A DNA stretch of 54,329 nucleotides from Arcobacter sp. (GTDB lineage: Bacteria > Campylobacterota > Campylobacteria > Campylobacterales > Arcobacteraceae): contig QKDL01000067.1 of the NCBI GenBank assembly GCA_003252105.1, forward strand, positions 1 through 54,329, written 5' to 3'. The first letter of the stretch is position 1. Each line of letters starts with the position of its first letter. The notes below the pieces were generated by a model. It worked only from the letters and a program-made list of their open reading frames with translations. It made no database searches and was not told the DNA's origin. Shown here in pieces: positions 34,096-43,862 of the stretch. Made by a program: the position numbers and the translations under genes.

Positions 34096-35913
34096 TTGGA
34101 AAATCTAAAAGAGATTGATTTATTATGGATTATAGTTAGTGCATTTTTAGTTTTTATGATGCAATTTGGGTTTTCTCTAGTTGAGACTGGTGTAGTAAGA
34201 AGTAAAAATACTATCAATGTTGCTATGAAAAATCTAATTGATACTGTTTTTAGTATAATCTTTTTTTGGATTATTGGTTTTGGACTTATGTTTGGAGCTG
34301 ATAGTTTTGGACTTTTTGGTACTACTTATTTTCTAATAGATGGACAAGATTTCAACCTAAATGCTTTTTTCTTTTTTCAAGCTATGTTTGCAGCAACTGC
34401 TATTACTATTGTATCAGGTGCCGTTGCTGAAAGAATCAAATTCAATGGATATATTGTGGTTGCTATTATAGTTTCATCACTTATATACCCTATTTTTGGA
34501 CATTGGAGTTGGAATGAAAATGGCTGGTTAAACAAACTTGGCTTTATAGATTTTGCAGGTTCTACTGTAGTTCACTCAATAGGTGCTTGGATTGGATTAG
34601 CAGGTACACTTGTATTAGGCCCTAGACTTGGTAAATTTAAAAATGGTGATGTAAAATATTTTGCCCCAAGTAATCATAACTTTATTGTTTTTGGCGTTTT
34701 TGTACTATTTTTTGCATGGTTTGGTTTCAATGCTGGAAGTTTATTAACCTTTGAACCAAGAGTGACTTCTATACTACTAAACACTCTTCTTGCTGCTGTA
34801 TTTGGTGGATTTGGAGCTTGGATTTTAACTTTTTTTTATAAAAAGAAAGTTGGTGTAGAGATATTTAGTTTTGGGATTATTGCTGGACTTGTAGGAATAA
34901 CTGCTGGATGTAATCATCTTGATGCTAGCCAATCAGCAATTGTTGGTTTTGTCTCAGCTATTGTTATGCACTATGCTGATGTTTTTTTAACAAATAAATT
35001 AAAAATTGATGATCCTTTAAGTGTAGTAAGTATCCATGGTTTTGTTGGAGCTTGGGGTACTGTAGCTGTTGGATTCTTTGCTCAATTGCCAGAAAATATG
35101 ACAAGATTAGAGTTTATATATATACAATTTTTAGGGGTTTTAGTAGCTTTTCTTTTCGCTTTTAGTTTAGGATTATTGATATTTTTATTCCTACATAAAG
35201 TTAATCTTTTAAGAGTTAGAAAAAAACATGAAGTATTAGGTCTAAACAGTAGTGAACACAATGCAGTTTTACCTTGGGTAGAAACAATTCAAAGTATTTT
35301 ACATATTATGAGAACTGGTAATATAAATAAAAAAATATATGAAGAAAGAGATACTGAAGTTGGTATCGTTGCAAAATTTTTCAACTACTTACTTGATATG
35401 TTAAGACAATCCCATGCAGAGTTAAAAAAGTCAAATAAAAACCTATCATTAAAAGCATATAAGGATAATCTTACAAAAGCATACAATAGAAATGGTCTCT
35501 TTAGATTATTAGAGACAAAAACTTCATTGTATACACTTTGTATAATAGATATTGATAAATTCAAATCTATAAATGATACCTATGGACATGATGTAGGAGA
35601 TAGTGTTTTAAAAGAATTAGCATCTTTGATTATGAAAAATATCAGAAGCGAAGATTTATTTGCTAGATGGGGTGGCGAAGAGTTTGTAATAGTTTTTAAC
35701 AATGAAGATTTACAAACAACACAAAATATTTGTGAAGAGTTAAGAAAAGAGATAGAAAAATTTAACTTTACTACAGTTAAAAATGTCACTGCATCTTTTG
35801 GAGTAAGTGGATTTAAAAATCAAGAGGAATCTTTTGAAACTATTATGAAAAGAGCAGATAAAGGCTTGTATGAAGCTAAAAATGGAGGGAGAAATAGAGT
35901 TTATGTTTATTAA
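34096..35913 (+). CDS. Ammonium transporter fused to a GGDEF diguanylate cyclase
   Basis: About 605 residues. Residues 1 to about 380 form an Amt/Rh channel with the twin pore histidines (VVHSIGAW near 160 and SIHGFVGAW near 314). A HAMP-like linker and coiled segment follow, then a GGDEF domain with the active-site RWGGEEF and an RSED motif five residues before it, which is the product-inhibition (RxxD) I-site. It probably senses ammonium and makes cyclic di-GMP. Start: TTG at 34096 with AAAGG upstream. The in-frame TTG at 34045 would put the -10 element TATAAT (34062-34067) inside the gene. Confidence 0.93.
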   Translation: MENLKEIDLLWIIVSAFLVFMMQFGFSLVETGVVRSKNTINVAMKNLIDTVFSIIFFWIIGFGLMFGADSFGLFGTTYFLIDGQDFNLNAFFFFQAMFAATAITIVSGAVAERIKFNGYIVVAIIVSSLIYPIFGHWSWNENGWLNKLGFIDFAGSTVVHSIGAWIGLAGTLVLGPRLGKFKNGDVKYFAPSNHNFIVFGVFVLFFAWFGFNAGSLLTFEPRVTSILLNTLLAAVFGGFGAWILTFFYKKKVGVEIFSFGIIAGLVGITAGCNHLDASQSAIVGFVSAIVMHYADVFLTNKLKIDDPLSVVSIHGFVGAWGTVAVGFFAQLPENMTRLEFIYIQFLGVLVAFLFAFSLGLLIFLFLHKVNLLRVRKKHEVLGLNSSEHNAVLPWVETIQSILHIMRTGNINKKIYEERDTEVGIVAKFFNYLLDMLRQSHAELKKSNKNLSLKAYKDNLTKAYNRNGLFRLLETKTSLYTLCIIDIDKFKSINDTYGHDVGDSVLKELASLIMKNIRSEDLFARWGGEEFVIVFNNEDLQTTQNICEELRKEIEKFNFTTVKNVTASFGVSGFKNQEESFETIMKRADKGLYEAKNGGRNRVYVY

Positions 35914-35916
35914 ACT

Positions 35917-36588
35917 CTATTTTCCACTTAAGTATAAAGCTACAGCTTGTAGTTTTTTACCTTTTAATTCACCACATAATTGGTTTTTTTCTACATAAGA
36001 TTTTGCTTCTGCAATAGAGGTGAAATTTACATCAACTTTTTTACATGTTTCATTATAGATTTTTTCACCCATTTTTGCCATCTTTGCTTGTTTTTTAGCA
36101 ATCATCTCTTTCTCATTTAAGATTTTATCACTAACCATTTTATAAACTTCATCAAAGTTTTTAAGCTCTCCACCAAACTCTTTGGCAAAAGCTTTAGCAT
36201 CTTCTTCTTTTGAAAAAGCATATTTACTAACCATACTCATAGTTCCAGGTTTACTACTACCTACAACATAATAAGCTTTTTTTGCATCAATAAATTTTAG
36301 AGTTTTATTATCAACAACTTTGATATCTGTTAACTCTTTTTTATTTACCTCTTTATCTTCTACTAAACAATGAATAGAACAATATTGTTTATCATGACCT
36401 TCATGTTTTGCTGCATGATTTGTTTTATAAAACATTGGTAAAGTCATACCACAAACACTACAATAATTTTTTTCTTCACCTTTTTGTAATATAGTTGCCT
36501 TTTCTGCTGGTACTGATTGATACATCATATTTTGTTGAGCAAAAACACTTAAAACTAATGTTGCAAAAAGAAAAATTATCTTCTTCAT
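35917..36588 (-). CDS. NosL-like secreted copper/metal protein 1
   Basis: 223 residues with a signal peptide (to about FA-QQ, residue 18). A NosL-like region has CSVCGM, then YCSIHCL, and DAKKAYYVVGSSKPG followed by FSKEEDAKAFAKEFGGE, the usual NosL end. After that comes a Lys-rich helix and a C-terminal region with two Cys (ETCKK and NQLCGEL) that is shared with the divergent gene at 36701. NosL proteins bind Cu(I) and supply nitrous oxide reductase. No nosZ is present in the window, so the client is unknown. Confidence 0.82.
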   Translation of the reverse strand: MKKIIFLFATLVLSVFAQQNMMYQSVPAEKATILQKGEEKNYCSVCGMTLPMFYKTNHAAKHEGHDKQYCSIHCLVEDKEVNKKELTDIKVVDNKTLKFIDAKKAYYVVGSSKPGTMSMVSKYAFSKEEDAKAFAKEFGGELKNFDEVYKMVSDKILNEKEMIAKKQAKMAKMGEKIYNETCKKVDVNFTSIAEAKSYVEKNQLCGELKGKKLQAVALYLSGK

Positions 36589-36627
36589 TTTATTCCTTTA
36601 TTTTTTTTTAAATTTTATACTTGAATA

Positions 36628-36649
36628 GTTAATTTAATGTTAAATTAAC
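36628..36649. promoter_or_regulatory. Perfect 22-bp palindrome between divergent NosL-like genes
   Basis: GTTAATTTAA and TTAAATTAAC flank a TG centre, midway between the two divergent genes. A further TTAAC lies at 36656. The position suggests a shared operator. The TTAAC halves recall Crp/Fnr-family (NssR-like) sites, but the arrangement is inverted, so the regulator is not identified. Confidence 0.55.
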
Positions 36650-36700
36650 ACTATCTTAACAATTATTGGATAAAATTAATTAAACTTATAAAGGGAATAA

Positions 36701-37411
36701 ATGAATAAAATTGTCTTTTTTATCCTACTATTTATTATAAATTTATTTGCATATGACTTTAATTCTATAACAAAAGACCAAAAAGAAAAAATGTATTATA
36801 AAATGGGTGAAAAAATCCATAAAAAGCTTTGTCCTACCCTTTCTTCTACAAATTATAATAGTATTCAAGAATTAGCAACAAATATAAATAAAAACACTTT
36901 ATGCAAAAAAAAATTAAATGAAAAACAAACAATAGCTTTATCTGTATACATTTGGGATAAAGAACACTTAGAGCATAATCATAAAGATGAGTTATATATA
37001 GAAGTAGATGAAAAAGAAAAATGTCCCGTATGTGGTATGTTTGTAGCAAAATATCCTAAATGGGCTGCACAGATAGTTTATAAAATAGAGAATAAAGAGC
37101 TTAAATTCTCTTTTGATGGGGTAAAAGATTTATTTAAATTCTATTTTGATTCAAAAAAATGGCTTAATAAAGAGTATAAAATCTCTCAAATAGAAAAGAT
37201 TATGGTAAGTGATTATTATACACAAGATGCCATTGATGGTAAAAAAGCATTTTATGTTATTGGTTCTGATGTGTATGGTCCTATGGGAAATGAATTCATC
37301 CCTTTTATCAGTCTTGAAGATGCAAAAACATTTAAAGAAGACCATCTTGGAGTTGAGATATTAAGCTTTGATGAAATTACTGAGGAAAAAGTATATAAGC
37401 TTGATGAATAG
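36701..37411 (+). CDS. NosL-like secreted metal protein 2
   Basis: 236 residues with a signal peptide (to about residue 18, LFA-YD). The domain order is the reverse of the divergent gene: the small domain with two Cys (KLCPTLSS, TLCKKKL) comes first and the NosL domain follows, with CPVCGMFVAKYP, then GKKAFYVIGSDVYGPMG and LEDAKTFKEDHLG. It heads an operon of four further genes that encode an ABC exporter and membrane proteins. That context suggests handling of copper or assembly of a metal-containing envelope protein. Confidence 0.82.
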   Translation: MNKIVFFILLFIINLFAYDFNSITKDQKEKMYYKMGEKIHKKLCPTLSSTNYNSIQELATNINKNTLCKKKLNEKQTIALSVYIWDKEHLEHNHKDELYIEVDEKEKCPVCGMFVAKYPKWAAQIVYKIENKELKFSFDGVKDLFKFYFDSKKWLNKEYKISQIEKIMVSDYYTQDAIDGKKAFYVIGSDVYGPMGNEFIPFISLEDAKTFKEDHLGVEILSFDEITEEKVYKLDE

Positions 37412-37724
37412 AAAAAGTAAATACCTGATAGGTTTTATATCTTTAAATATTTTAGCCCTGTATATTTTGATTTTTTATCTGAGTAAATACCATACTATAA
37501 GTAATAACTCATTGCTTCAAAAAAATCTATTTGTATCCGTTTTAGGTTTGCCTGATTTAGCAATATCAACTGAAGCTATGTATATAAGACATCGAAGTCT
37601 TACCACTACTTTTGAACTTTTTAAAGATTCTCCTGAATTAAGAGAATATTTTCCAAGCAGCTTTACTTATAACTACTCAAATGTAGTGAAAAATACCCCT
37701 TCAAAGATTACAAATGAAAACTAA
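37404..37724 (+). CDS. Membrane-anchored hypothetical protein
   Basis: 106 residues with one N-terminal helix (KYLIGFISLNILALYILIFY) and a ~80-residue periplasmic part containing LGLPDLAISTEAMYIRHRS. The ATG at 37404 overlaps the preceding stop. An in-frame ATG at 37368 would overlap more. The 3' end overlaps the FtsX-like gene. No family is recognised. Co-translation with NosL-like and ABC genes points to the same system. Confidence 0.65.
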   Translation: MNRKSKYLIGFISLNILALYILIFYLSKYHTISNNSLLQKNLFVSVLGLPDLAISTEAMYIRHRSLTTTFELFKDSPELREYFPSSFTYNYSNVVKNTPSKITNEN

Positions 37725-38901
37725 AATAAATTTTTATCTAATAGAATATGCTCTAAACTCCCTTTTTAGACAAAAATATAAAAATCTATTTATACTTTTT
37801 ATTTTGACTTTACAAATGGTTTTACTTTTTAGTATTTTTTTTATTTCTAATTCAATCAAATATGAACTAAACTCTACAGTTAAATCGCTACCACAAATCA
37901 CTATCCAAAAACTAAAAGCTGGAAGACATTATGATATAGATAAAAGTTTGGTAGATGAGATTTTAAATATTCCTGGTGTCCAATCAGCACTTCCAAGAGT
38001 TTGGGGATATTACTATTTTGAAAATGCTGGGGTAAATTTTAGTGTTGTTGGAATTGATGAATTTGAAGAACAATATAAAAAGTCTTTGGAGAAACTGATA
38101 GAAAAACATGATTTTTCAGAAGCTTTAAAAAACTCCTCTATGATAATAGGAACTGGTGTCAAAAAAATTTTAGATGAAAACTATTACAAACAATATTTTA
38201 ACTTTATCAAACCAGATGGAAGTTTTAAAAAAGTAAATATTTTAGGGGTTTTTGACTCAAATATACAACTTGAAGCAAACGATACTATTCTCCTTCCTAT
38301 AGCTTTAGCCCAAGAGATTTTTGATATGCCAAAAGATAAAGCCACAGATATAGTTGTAAAAGTTGCAAATGAAAATGAGATAGAAACAATTGCAGCAAAA
38401 CTAAAACTAATGTATCCAGATAGTAGAATAATCACAAACAAAGATTTGGAAGTGAGTTATCAAAATATTTTTGACTATAAAGGTGGAATATTTTTGGCCT
38501 TGTTTATTGTGTCTATTTTTACATTTTTTATAATTGTTTATGACAAAAGTAACTCTTTAAACTCACAAGAGAAAAAAGAGATAGGTATCTTAAAAGCTTT
38601 GGGTTGGCAAATAGATGATATACTCAAATTAAAATTTTATGAAAGTTTTATCATCTCTTTTATCTCGTTTATTCTAAGTTTATTTCTGGCTTTGATTTTT
38701 GTATATATTTTACAAGCCCCAATTTTAAAAGATATTTTTACAGGTTATTCAAATCTAAAACCAATTCTTCAACTGCCATTTGTATTTGATATAAACAGTG
38801 TATTTTTAATATTTTTTATAACTGTTCCAGTTTATATAGCAGCAACAATTATTCCAGCTTGGAAAACTGCAACAATGGAAGCAGATAAGGTTATTAGATG
38901 A
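37714..38901 (+). CDS. FtsX/LolE-like ABC transporter permease
   Basis: 395 residues with the MacB/LolCE topology: one N-terminal helix (37-60), a large periplasmic domain (IPGVQSALPRVWGYYYF at its start) and three C-terminal helices with KKEIGILKALGW, the FtsX-type coupling segment. The ATPase partner follows with an ATGA overlap. Such pairs extrude or release envelope substrates mechanically rather than by channel transport. Here the link to NosL-like proteins is the main clue. Confidence 0.85.
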   Translation: MKTKINFYLIEYALNSLFRQKYKNLFILFILTLQMVLLFSIFFISNSIKYELNSTVKSLPQITIQKLKAGRHYDIDKSLVDEILNIPGVQSALPRVWGYYYFENAGVNFSVVGIDEFEEQYKKSLEKLIEKHDFSEALKNSSMIIGTGVKKILDENYYKQYFNFIKPDGSFKKVNILGVFDSNIQLEANDTILLPIALAQEIFDMPKDKATDIVVKVANENEIETIAAKLKLMYPDSRIITNKDLEVSYQNIFDYKGGIFLALFIVSIFTFFIIVYDKSNSLNSQEKKEIGILKALGWQIDDILKLKFYESFIISFISFILSLFLALIFVYILQAPILKDIFTGYSNLKPILQLPFVFDINSVFLIFFITVPVYIAATIIPAWKTATMEADKVIR

Positions 38902-39575
38902 TAGAATTAAAAGATTTAACAAAAGTTTATGAATTAAACAAAAAAAATAAAATAGAAGCTATAAAAAATATAAATTTAACCATTGAAAAAAATCAACTCT
39001 TAGTCCTAAAAGGAGCTAGTGGAAGTGGTAAAAGTACCATTCTTTCTTTAATAGCTGCTCTAAGCAAACCAACAACTGGTGAAGTTATTGTAAATGATAC
39101 AAGGGTTTCAAAACTTCCAGATAATTTTGCAGCTTTATATAGAAGAGATGAGATTGGTTTTATTTTTCAAAAGTACAATTTAATCTCAAATTTAAGTGTA
39201 AAAGAGAATATCATAGTTCCTTTAATACCTCAAAATCTAGATTCTTTAGAGGTGGAAAAACTAACAAATGAAGTTTTGACAAAGTTTAAAATTGAACATA
39301 AAAAAGATGAGATAGTAAGAAACCTTTCTGGTGGAGAACAACAAAGGGTTGCCATAGCTAGAAGTTTAATAAATAATCCTGATATTATCATAGCAGATGA
39401 ACCAACTGCAAATTTAGACAAAGATTTATCTTTGCATTTTATTGAGATTTTAAAACAACTAAAACAGTTAAATAAAACAATTATAGTCTCTACCCATGAT
39501 CCACTGTTTTTCGATTTGGATTTTGTAGATAAAACAGTAGAATTAGACAAAGGGGAGATAATATCTTGCTTTTAA
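38898..39575 (+). CDS. LolD/MacB-type ABC ATPase
   Basis: 225 residues. Walker A GASGSGKST, Q-loop (IGFIFQKYNL, the LolD/MacB form), signature LSGGEQQRVAIARS, Walker B IIIADEP and the H-switch VSTHDP are present. It is coupled to the permease upstream and overlapped by the next gene. Confidence 0.93.
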   Translation: MIELKDLTKVYELNKKNKIEAIKNINLTIEKNQLLVLKGASGSGKSTILSLIAALSKPTTGEVIVNDTRVSKLPDNFAALYRRDEIGFIFQKYNLISNLSVKENIIVPLIPQNLDSLEVEKLTNEVLTKFKIEHKKDEIVRNLSGGEQQRVAIARSLINNPDIIIADEPTANLDKDLSLHFIEILKQLKQLNKTIIVSTHDPLFFDLDFVDKTVELDKGEIISCF

Positions 39576-40534
39576 ATCCTGAAGTACTGGCAATTGTTAT
39601 TCTTGATATAATCTTTTTGATTTTTGCAACCATTGCCTTTTTTATCTCACTTAGAATCTTTTTTTTATGGGATATGCAATCAACTTCTACAAAACAATAC
39701 AATCTTGAAAAACAAAGTTTTTTAAGTTCAACTATTATTAAATATATACTTTTTACAAAGATTATTCTTTTTGTATTTTTTGTTTTTACTTTAGATAAAA
39801 TCTCTGCTGTTTTAACAGGAGCTATGTGTGCAGCTGGAGTTGTAGATGCTACAAAATACGGAATATATCTACTTTTATTTAAACTTTTAAATATCTATTT
39901 ATTTGGATATTGGTTAGTGATACATTATTTTGATTTAAAAACCAAAGAGTTAAAGTTTACTAAACTAAAATTTGGATTTTATCTATTTATTTATTTACTA
40001 TTTTTAAGTGAAACTGTTTTAGAACTTTTAATGTTTAGCTCAATTGATATAACCAAACTTGTAAGTTGTTGTGGAACTTTGTATTCAAACTCTAGCAACT
40101 CTTATATCTCTTCACTATTTTTAGTTAATAGTTCTATTTTTACTATTGGTTTTTATAGTAGTTTTATAATCTTACTTATTGTTTCATACTTTAAAAATGA
40201 GTATCTTCATGCTTTAATAAATTTAATATTTTTAATCTTTGCAATTACAAGTTTGATACTATTTTTTAGCACATATATTTATGAACTTCCAACACACCAC
40301 TGCCCTTTTTGTATCTTACAAAAAGAGTACAACTATATAGGTTATGCTTTATATATTTTTCTATTTGTGGGAACTTTTTTTGGATTTTCGTGGAGTGTTT
40401 CAAAACTACTTTTAAAAGTAGAAGATAAAAACTATAAGTACCTAAAAATCTCTTTGATTTTTATTTTTATTTATGTGGTACTTATAAGTTTTTATCCCCT
40501 TAGTTTTTATCTAAAAAACGGAGTGTTTTTATAA
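39566..40534 (+). CDS. Polytopic membrane protein with paired cysteines
   Basis: 322 residues with about eight hydrophobic helices. Cysteines are placed in suggestive pairs: Cys88 in [11 protein letters not shown], Cys168-Cys169 in SCCGTLY, and Cys246/Cys249 in [11 protein letters not shown], a CxxC like that of DsbB/VKOR-type redox proteins. I infer a thiol-redox or metal-relay role with the NosL-like proteins. The start is TTG at 39566 with GGGGAG eight bases upstream, overlapping the ATPase end. The last six bases overlap convergent purL. The family is not recognised. Confidence 0.65.
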   Translation: MLLNPEVLAIVILDIIFLIFATIAFFISLRIFFLWDMQSTSTKQYNLEKQSFLSSTIIKYILFTKIILFVFFVFTLDKISAVLTGAMCAAGVVDATKYGIYLLLFKLLNIYLFGYWLVIHYFDLKTKELKFTKLKFGFYLFIYLLFLSETVLELLMFSSIDITKLVSCCGTLYSNSSNSYISSLFLVNSSIFTIGFYSSFIILLIVSYFKNEYLHALINLIFLIFAITSLILFFSTYIYELPTHHCPFCILQKEYNYIGYALYIFLFVGTFFGFSWSVSKLLLKVEDKNYKYLKISLIFIFIYVVLISFYPLSFYLKNGVFL

Positions 40535-42742
40535 ATCTTGTTCGATTACTTGTTTGAATTTATTAAAGTAGATATCTTTTGCTTTATCTAACTCTACATA
40601 CACGTCATTGATAGCAATTTTTCCACCACCAACAAGTCCAAGTTTAGTACAAGAGATACCTTTGCTTGAACAAAATGATTCAAATGCTTTTTCATTTTCA
40701 GGAGTTACTTCTACAACTGCTCTACTTAAAGATTCTGAAAAAATATCTTTTGCATCTGTTAACTCAATATTTGCTTCAACACCTTTATTTCCAACAACTG
40801 CCATTTTTGCTAATGCTATTGCAAGCCCACCAACATTTACATCTTTTGCAGCTTTAAGTAAACCTTTAATGTTTCCTTCAATAACTGTATTCCATAAAGT
40901 TAACTCTTTTGCAAAATCAACCTCTGGGTGAGTACCAGCTACTTTTCCATATAGTTTTTTAAGATATAAAGAAGCACCAAACTCTGATTTAGTATCACCT
41001 AATAGATATACACTATTTCCTTCCTCTTGGAAAGATGATGGTAATACTTTGTTTGCATCTTCATTTACCCCAACCATTGCAATAGCAGGAGTTGGGAAAA
41101 CACCTACACCATTTGTTTCATTGTATAAAGATACATTTCCACCAATAACTGGAGTATTTAACTCTTTACAAGCAGCTTTGATACCTTCACAAGCTTTCAT
41201 AAACTGCCACATAACTTCTGGGTTTTGTGGGTTACCAAAATTAAGACAATCAGTGATAGCTTTTGGAACAGCACCACTCATAGCAACATTTCTTCCTGAT
41301 TCCATTACAGCTGCTGCAGCTCCAAGTTCTGGATCGATATAACATTGTCTTGTATTACAATCAGCACTCATAGCAAGAGCTTTTCCTGTTTCTTTGATTC
41401 TGATAACTGAACCATCAAGTTTACCAGGACCTTTTACAGTATTTGTTTGTACCATTGAATCATATTGAGTATAAACCCAAGATTTATCTACAACTTCAAC
41501 ATCAGAGAATAAGGCATCAAAAGCTTCTTGATTTGAAATCTCTTTTGACATATCAATATCTTTGATAGTTTTTAAATACTCAGGCTCGGCAACTGGTCTA
41601 TCTAAAATAGGAGCTTGTTCAGATACAGGCTGAACTGGTACCTCTGCACATTTTTCACCATGCCAGAATAGTTCCATATTTCCTGTAGCTGTAACTTCAC
41701 CAATTACAGCAACATCAAGTTCCCATTTTTCAAAAATATCAATAATTTTTTGTTCACAACCTTTTTTAGCACAAATAAGCATTCTTTCTTGTGATTCAGA
41801 AAGCATGAAATCATAAGGAGTCATCCCCTCTTCTCTTGCTGGAACTTTATCTAAATGCATAATCATACCAGAACCAGAACGTCCAGCCATCTCAAAAGAT
41901 GAAGAAGTAAGTCCAGCCGCACCCATATCTTGGATACCAATGATTAAATCCTCTTTAAATAGTTCTAAACAAGCTTCAAGTAAAAGTTTTTCAGTAAATG
42001 GATCTCCAACTTGTACTGTTGGTCTTTTTGATTCAGAATCTTCGTCAAAAGAAGCAGAACTCATAACAGCTCCACCTAGTCCATCACGACCAGTTTTAGA
42101 ACCTACATACATTACAGGATTTCCAATACCTTCAGCTTTTCCGTAGAAAATCTCATCAGCTTTTGCAATACCTAAATTAAAAGCATTTACTAGGTTATTC
42201 CCAGCATAACACTCTTCAAAGTTAGTTTGTCCACCAATTGTTGGAACACCCATACAGTTACCATATCCACCAATACCAGCAACAACACCTCTTAAAAGAA
42301 ATCTATGTTTTTGTGCAGTTTCAGAATTTCCTTCAATACCTGCAAATTGGATTAAGTTCATACTTGCAACTGGTCTTGCACCCATTGTAAATACATCTCT
42401 CATAATACCACCAACACCAGTAGCAGCACCTTGGTATGGCTCAATAAATGAAGGGTGGTTGTGTGATTCCATCTTAAATACTGCTGCATATCCATCACCA
42501 ATATCAATAACTCCAGCATTTTCACCTGGACCTTGGATAACCCAAGGAGCTTTTGTTGGGAAACCATTTAGATATTTTTTACTTGATTTATATGAACAGT
42601 GTTCTGACCACATTGCAGAGAAGATACCAATCTCTACGTAATTTGGTTTTCTTCCTAGTATCTCTTTTATATTTTCAAATTCTTCAAGTGTTAAAGAGTG
42701 AGCTAATGCTATCTCTTCAAGATTCATCTCTTCTTTTTGCAT
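40529..42742 (-). CDS. purL: Phosphoribosylformylglycinamidine synthase subunit PurL (small type)
   Basis: 737 residues, the small PurL that needs separate PurQ and PurS. It contains [14 protein letters not shown], the ATP/Mg segment [26 protein letters not shown] and the second-half [12 protein letters not shown]. It converts FGAR to FGAM in purine synthesis. The upstream gap shows an RBS-like AAGGCG. Confidence 0.97.
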   Translation of the reverse strand: MQKEEMNLEEIALAHSLTLEEFENIKEILGRKPNYVEIGIFSAMWSEHCSYKSSKKYLNGFPTKAPWVIQGPGENAGVIDIGDGYAAVFKMESHNHPSFIEPYQGAATGVGGIMRDVFTMGARPVASMNLIQFAGIEGNSETAQKHRFLLRGVVAGIGGYGNCMGVPTIGGQTNFEECYAGNNLVNAFNLGIAKADEIFYGKAEGIGNPVMYVGSKTGRDGLGGAVMSSASFDEDSESKRPTVQVGDPFTEKLLLEACLELFKEDLIIGIQDMGAAGLTSSSFEMAGRSGSGMIMHLDKVPAREEGMTPYDFMLSESQERMLICAKKGCEQKIIDIFEKWELDVAVIGEVTATGNMELFWHGEKCAEVPVQPVSEQAPILDRPVAEPEYLKTIKDIDMSKEISNQEAFDALFSDVEVVDKSWVYTQYDSMVQTNTVKGPGKLDGSVIRIKETGKALAMSADCNTRQCYIDPELGAAAAVMESGRNVAMSGAVPKAITDCLNFGNPQNPEVMWQFMKACEGIKAACKELNTPVIGGNVSLYNETNGVGVFPTPAIAMVGVNEDANKVLPSSFQEEGNSVYLLGDTKSEFGASLYLKKLYGKVAGTHPEVDFAKELTLWNTVIEGNIKGLLKAAKDVNVGGLAIALAKMAVVGNKGVEANIELTDAKDIFSESLSRAVVEVTPENEKAFESFCSSKGISCTKLGLVGGGKIAINDVYVELDKAKDIYFNKFKQVIEQDL

Positions 42743-42807
42743 CTTTCGCCTTAAATTATGGTTGTAATTAATTGGCGATTATATCTAAAATGCTCTTATT
42801 GTTAGTT

Positions 42808-43767
42808 TTAACCTTCTGAAAGAATTTGGATTTTATTATCTTTTACTTCTAAATATAACTCTTTTTTTCCTATAAAAGAGTATGAGCTAGTTTTATAATC
42901 CTCATCCATAAGAACCTTATACATTCTTTTGTTTAGAGAGTTTGGATATGGCATGATATTTATATTTGAAAATTCAATTTTTTTCTTTTCATCTTTTAAA
43001 AAAACTCTTTGTTTATACTCTTTAAATCTTTCGAAATCCATACCATTGTATCTTTTAAAAGAATCAGAATAAAATTTTATATACTCATCAATATCTGAAT
43101 CTTTCCAAGCATTTCTCCATTGGAAAATAAATGAAAGAATCATACTTATTTCATCTTTGGAAGCTTTTATTTCATTTTTATCAGAGATTAAAATAACAGA
43201 TTTATCATGTTCAATCATATCATCAATTTTTTCAAGTTTTGGATTATCAATTGCTATACAACCTTTTGTATACTCTTCTCTTGCTTCATTTAAAGGCATC
43301 CCATGTAACCATATTCCATGTCCATTTTTATTTAAAGATTTATCAAAACTATTAGGATAAGATGTAACTAAAGCTAATGGTCCATAAAATTCATCAAGTT
43401 TTGTTAGTTTACTTGTAAACTCATATGCTCCTACAGGTGTTTTTAAATCTCCCTCTTCTTGTTTATCTCCTTGATTTTCACCAACTATAACATTATCTTT
43501 TAGTAATAAATCATACTTGTCTTTTTCAATTTTATATAAACTTATCTCTTTTAAATTCTTTTTTGTAATAAGTAAATATTTTTTTGATTCATAATACCCA
43601 TAATCAACATTTTTATCTTTTAAATAATTTTTCCAATACTCTTCTTTTGTTAATTGTTCTTCAAGCTTTTCTTTTACTGCCGATAATCCTTGGCTTCTAT
43701 AAATTTCTACTAAATCTGCATATGAAAATACAATAACACATAATAAAAATAACAAAATTTTTTTCAA
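42808..43767 (-). CDS. L,D-transpeptidase-fold peptidoglycan peptidase, Csd6/Pgp2-like
   Basis: 319 residues with a signal peptide (to about SYA, residue 17). The YkuD domain spans about 65-200, with GIWLHGMPLN and the catalytic YTKGCIAI Cys motif. A C-terminal NTF2-like domain (from about 215, WRNAWKDSDIDEYIKFYS) follows. The combination is that of Campylobacter Pgp2 and Helicobacter Csd6, L,D-carboxypeptidases that trim tetrapeptides and set helical cell shape. It is divergent from an M23 peptidase of the same pathway. Confidence 0.85.
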   Translation of the reverse strand: MKKILLFLLCVIVFSYADLVEIYRSQGLSAVKEKLEEQLTKEEYWKNYLKDKNVDYGYYESKKYLLITKKNLKEISLYKIEKDKYDLLLKDNVIVGENQGDKQEEGDLKTPVGAYEFTSKLTKLDEFYGPLALVTSYPNSFDKSLNKNGHGIWLHGMPLNEAREEYTKGCIAIDNPKLEKIDDMIEHDKSVILISDKNEIKASKDEISMILSFIFQWRNAWKDSDIDEYIKFYSDSFKRYNGMDFERFKEYKQRVFLKDEKKKIEFSNINIMPYPNSLNKRMYKVLMDEDYKTSSYSFIGKKELYLEVKDNKIQILSEG

Positions 43768-43814
43768 CTAAAATCCCTTCAAATATATGTTTATATCCAA
43801 TTAAGTTGTGCAAT

Positions 43815-43822
43815 TGTATAAT
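43815..43822 (+). promoter_or_regulatory. Extended -10 promoter for the M23 peptidase
   Basis: TGTATAAT is an extended -10 element 41 bases before the GTG start, in the divergent intergenic region. No convincing -35 is seen, as usual in Campylobacterota. Confidence 0.6.
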
Positions 43823-43862
43823 AGATACTCTAATTATTTAATAAAGGAAGAAATAGCTTACT

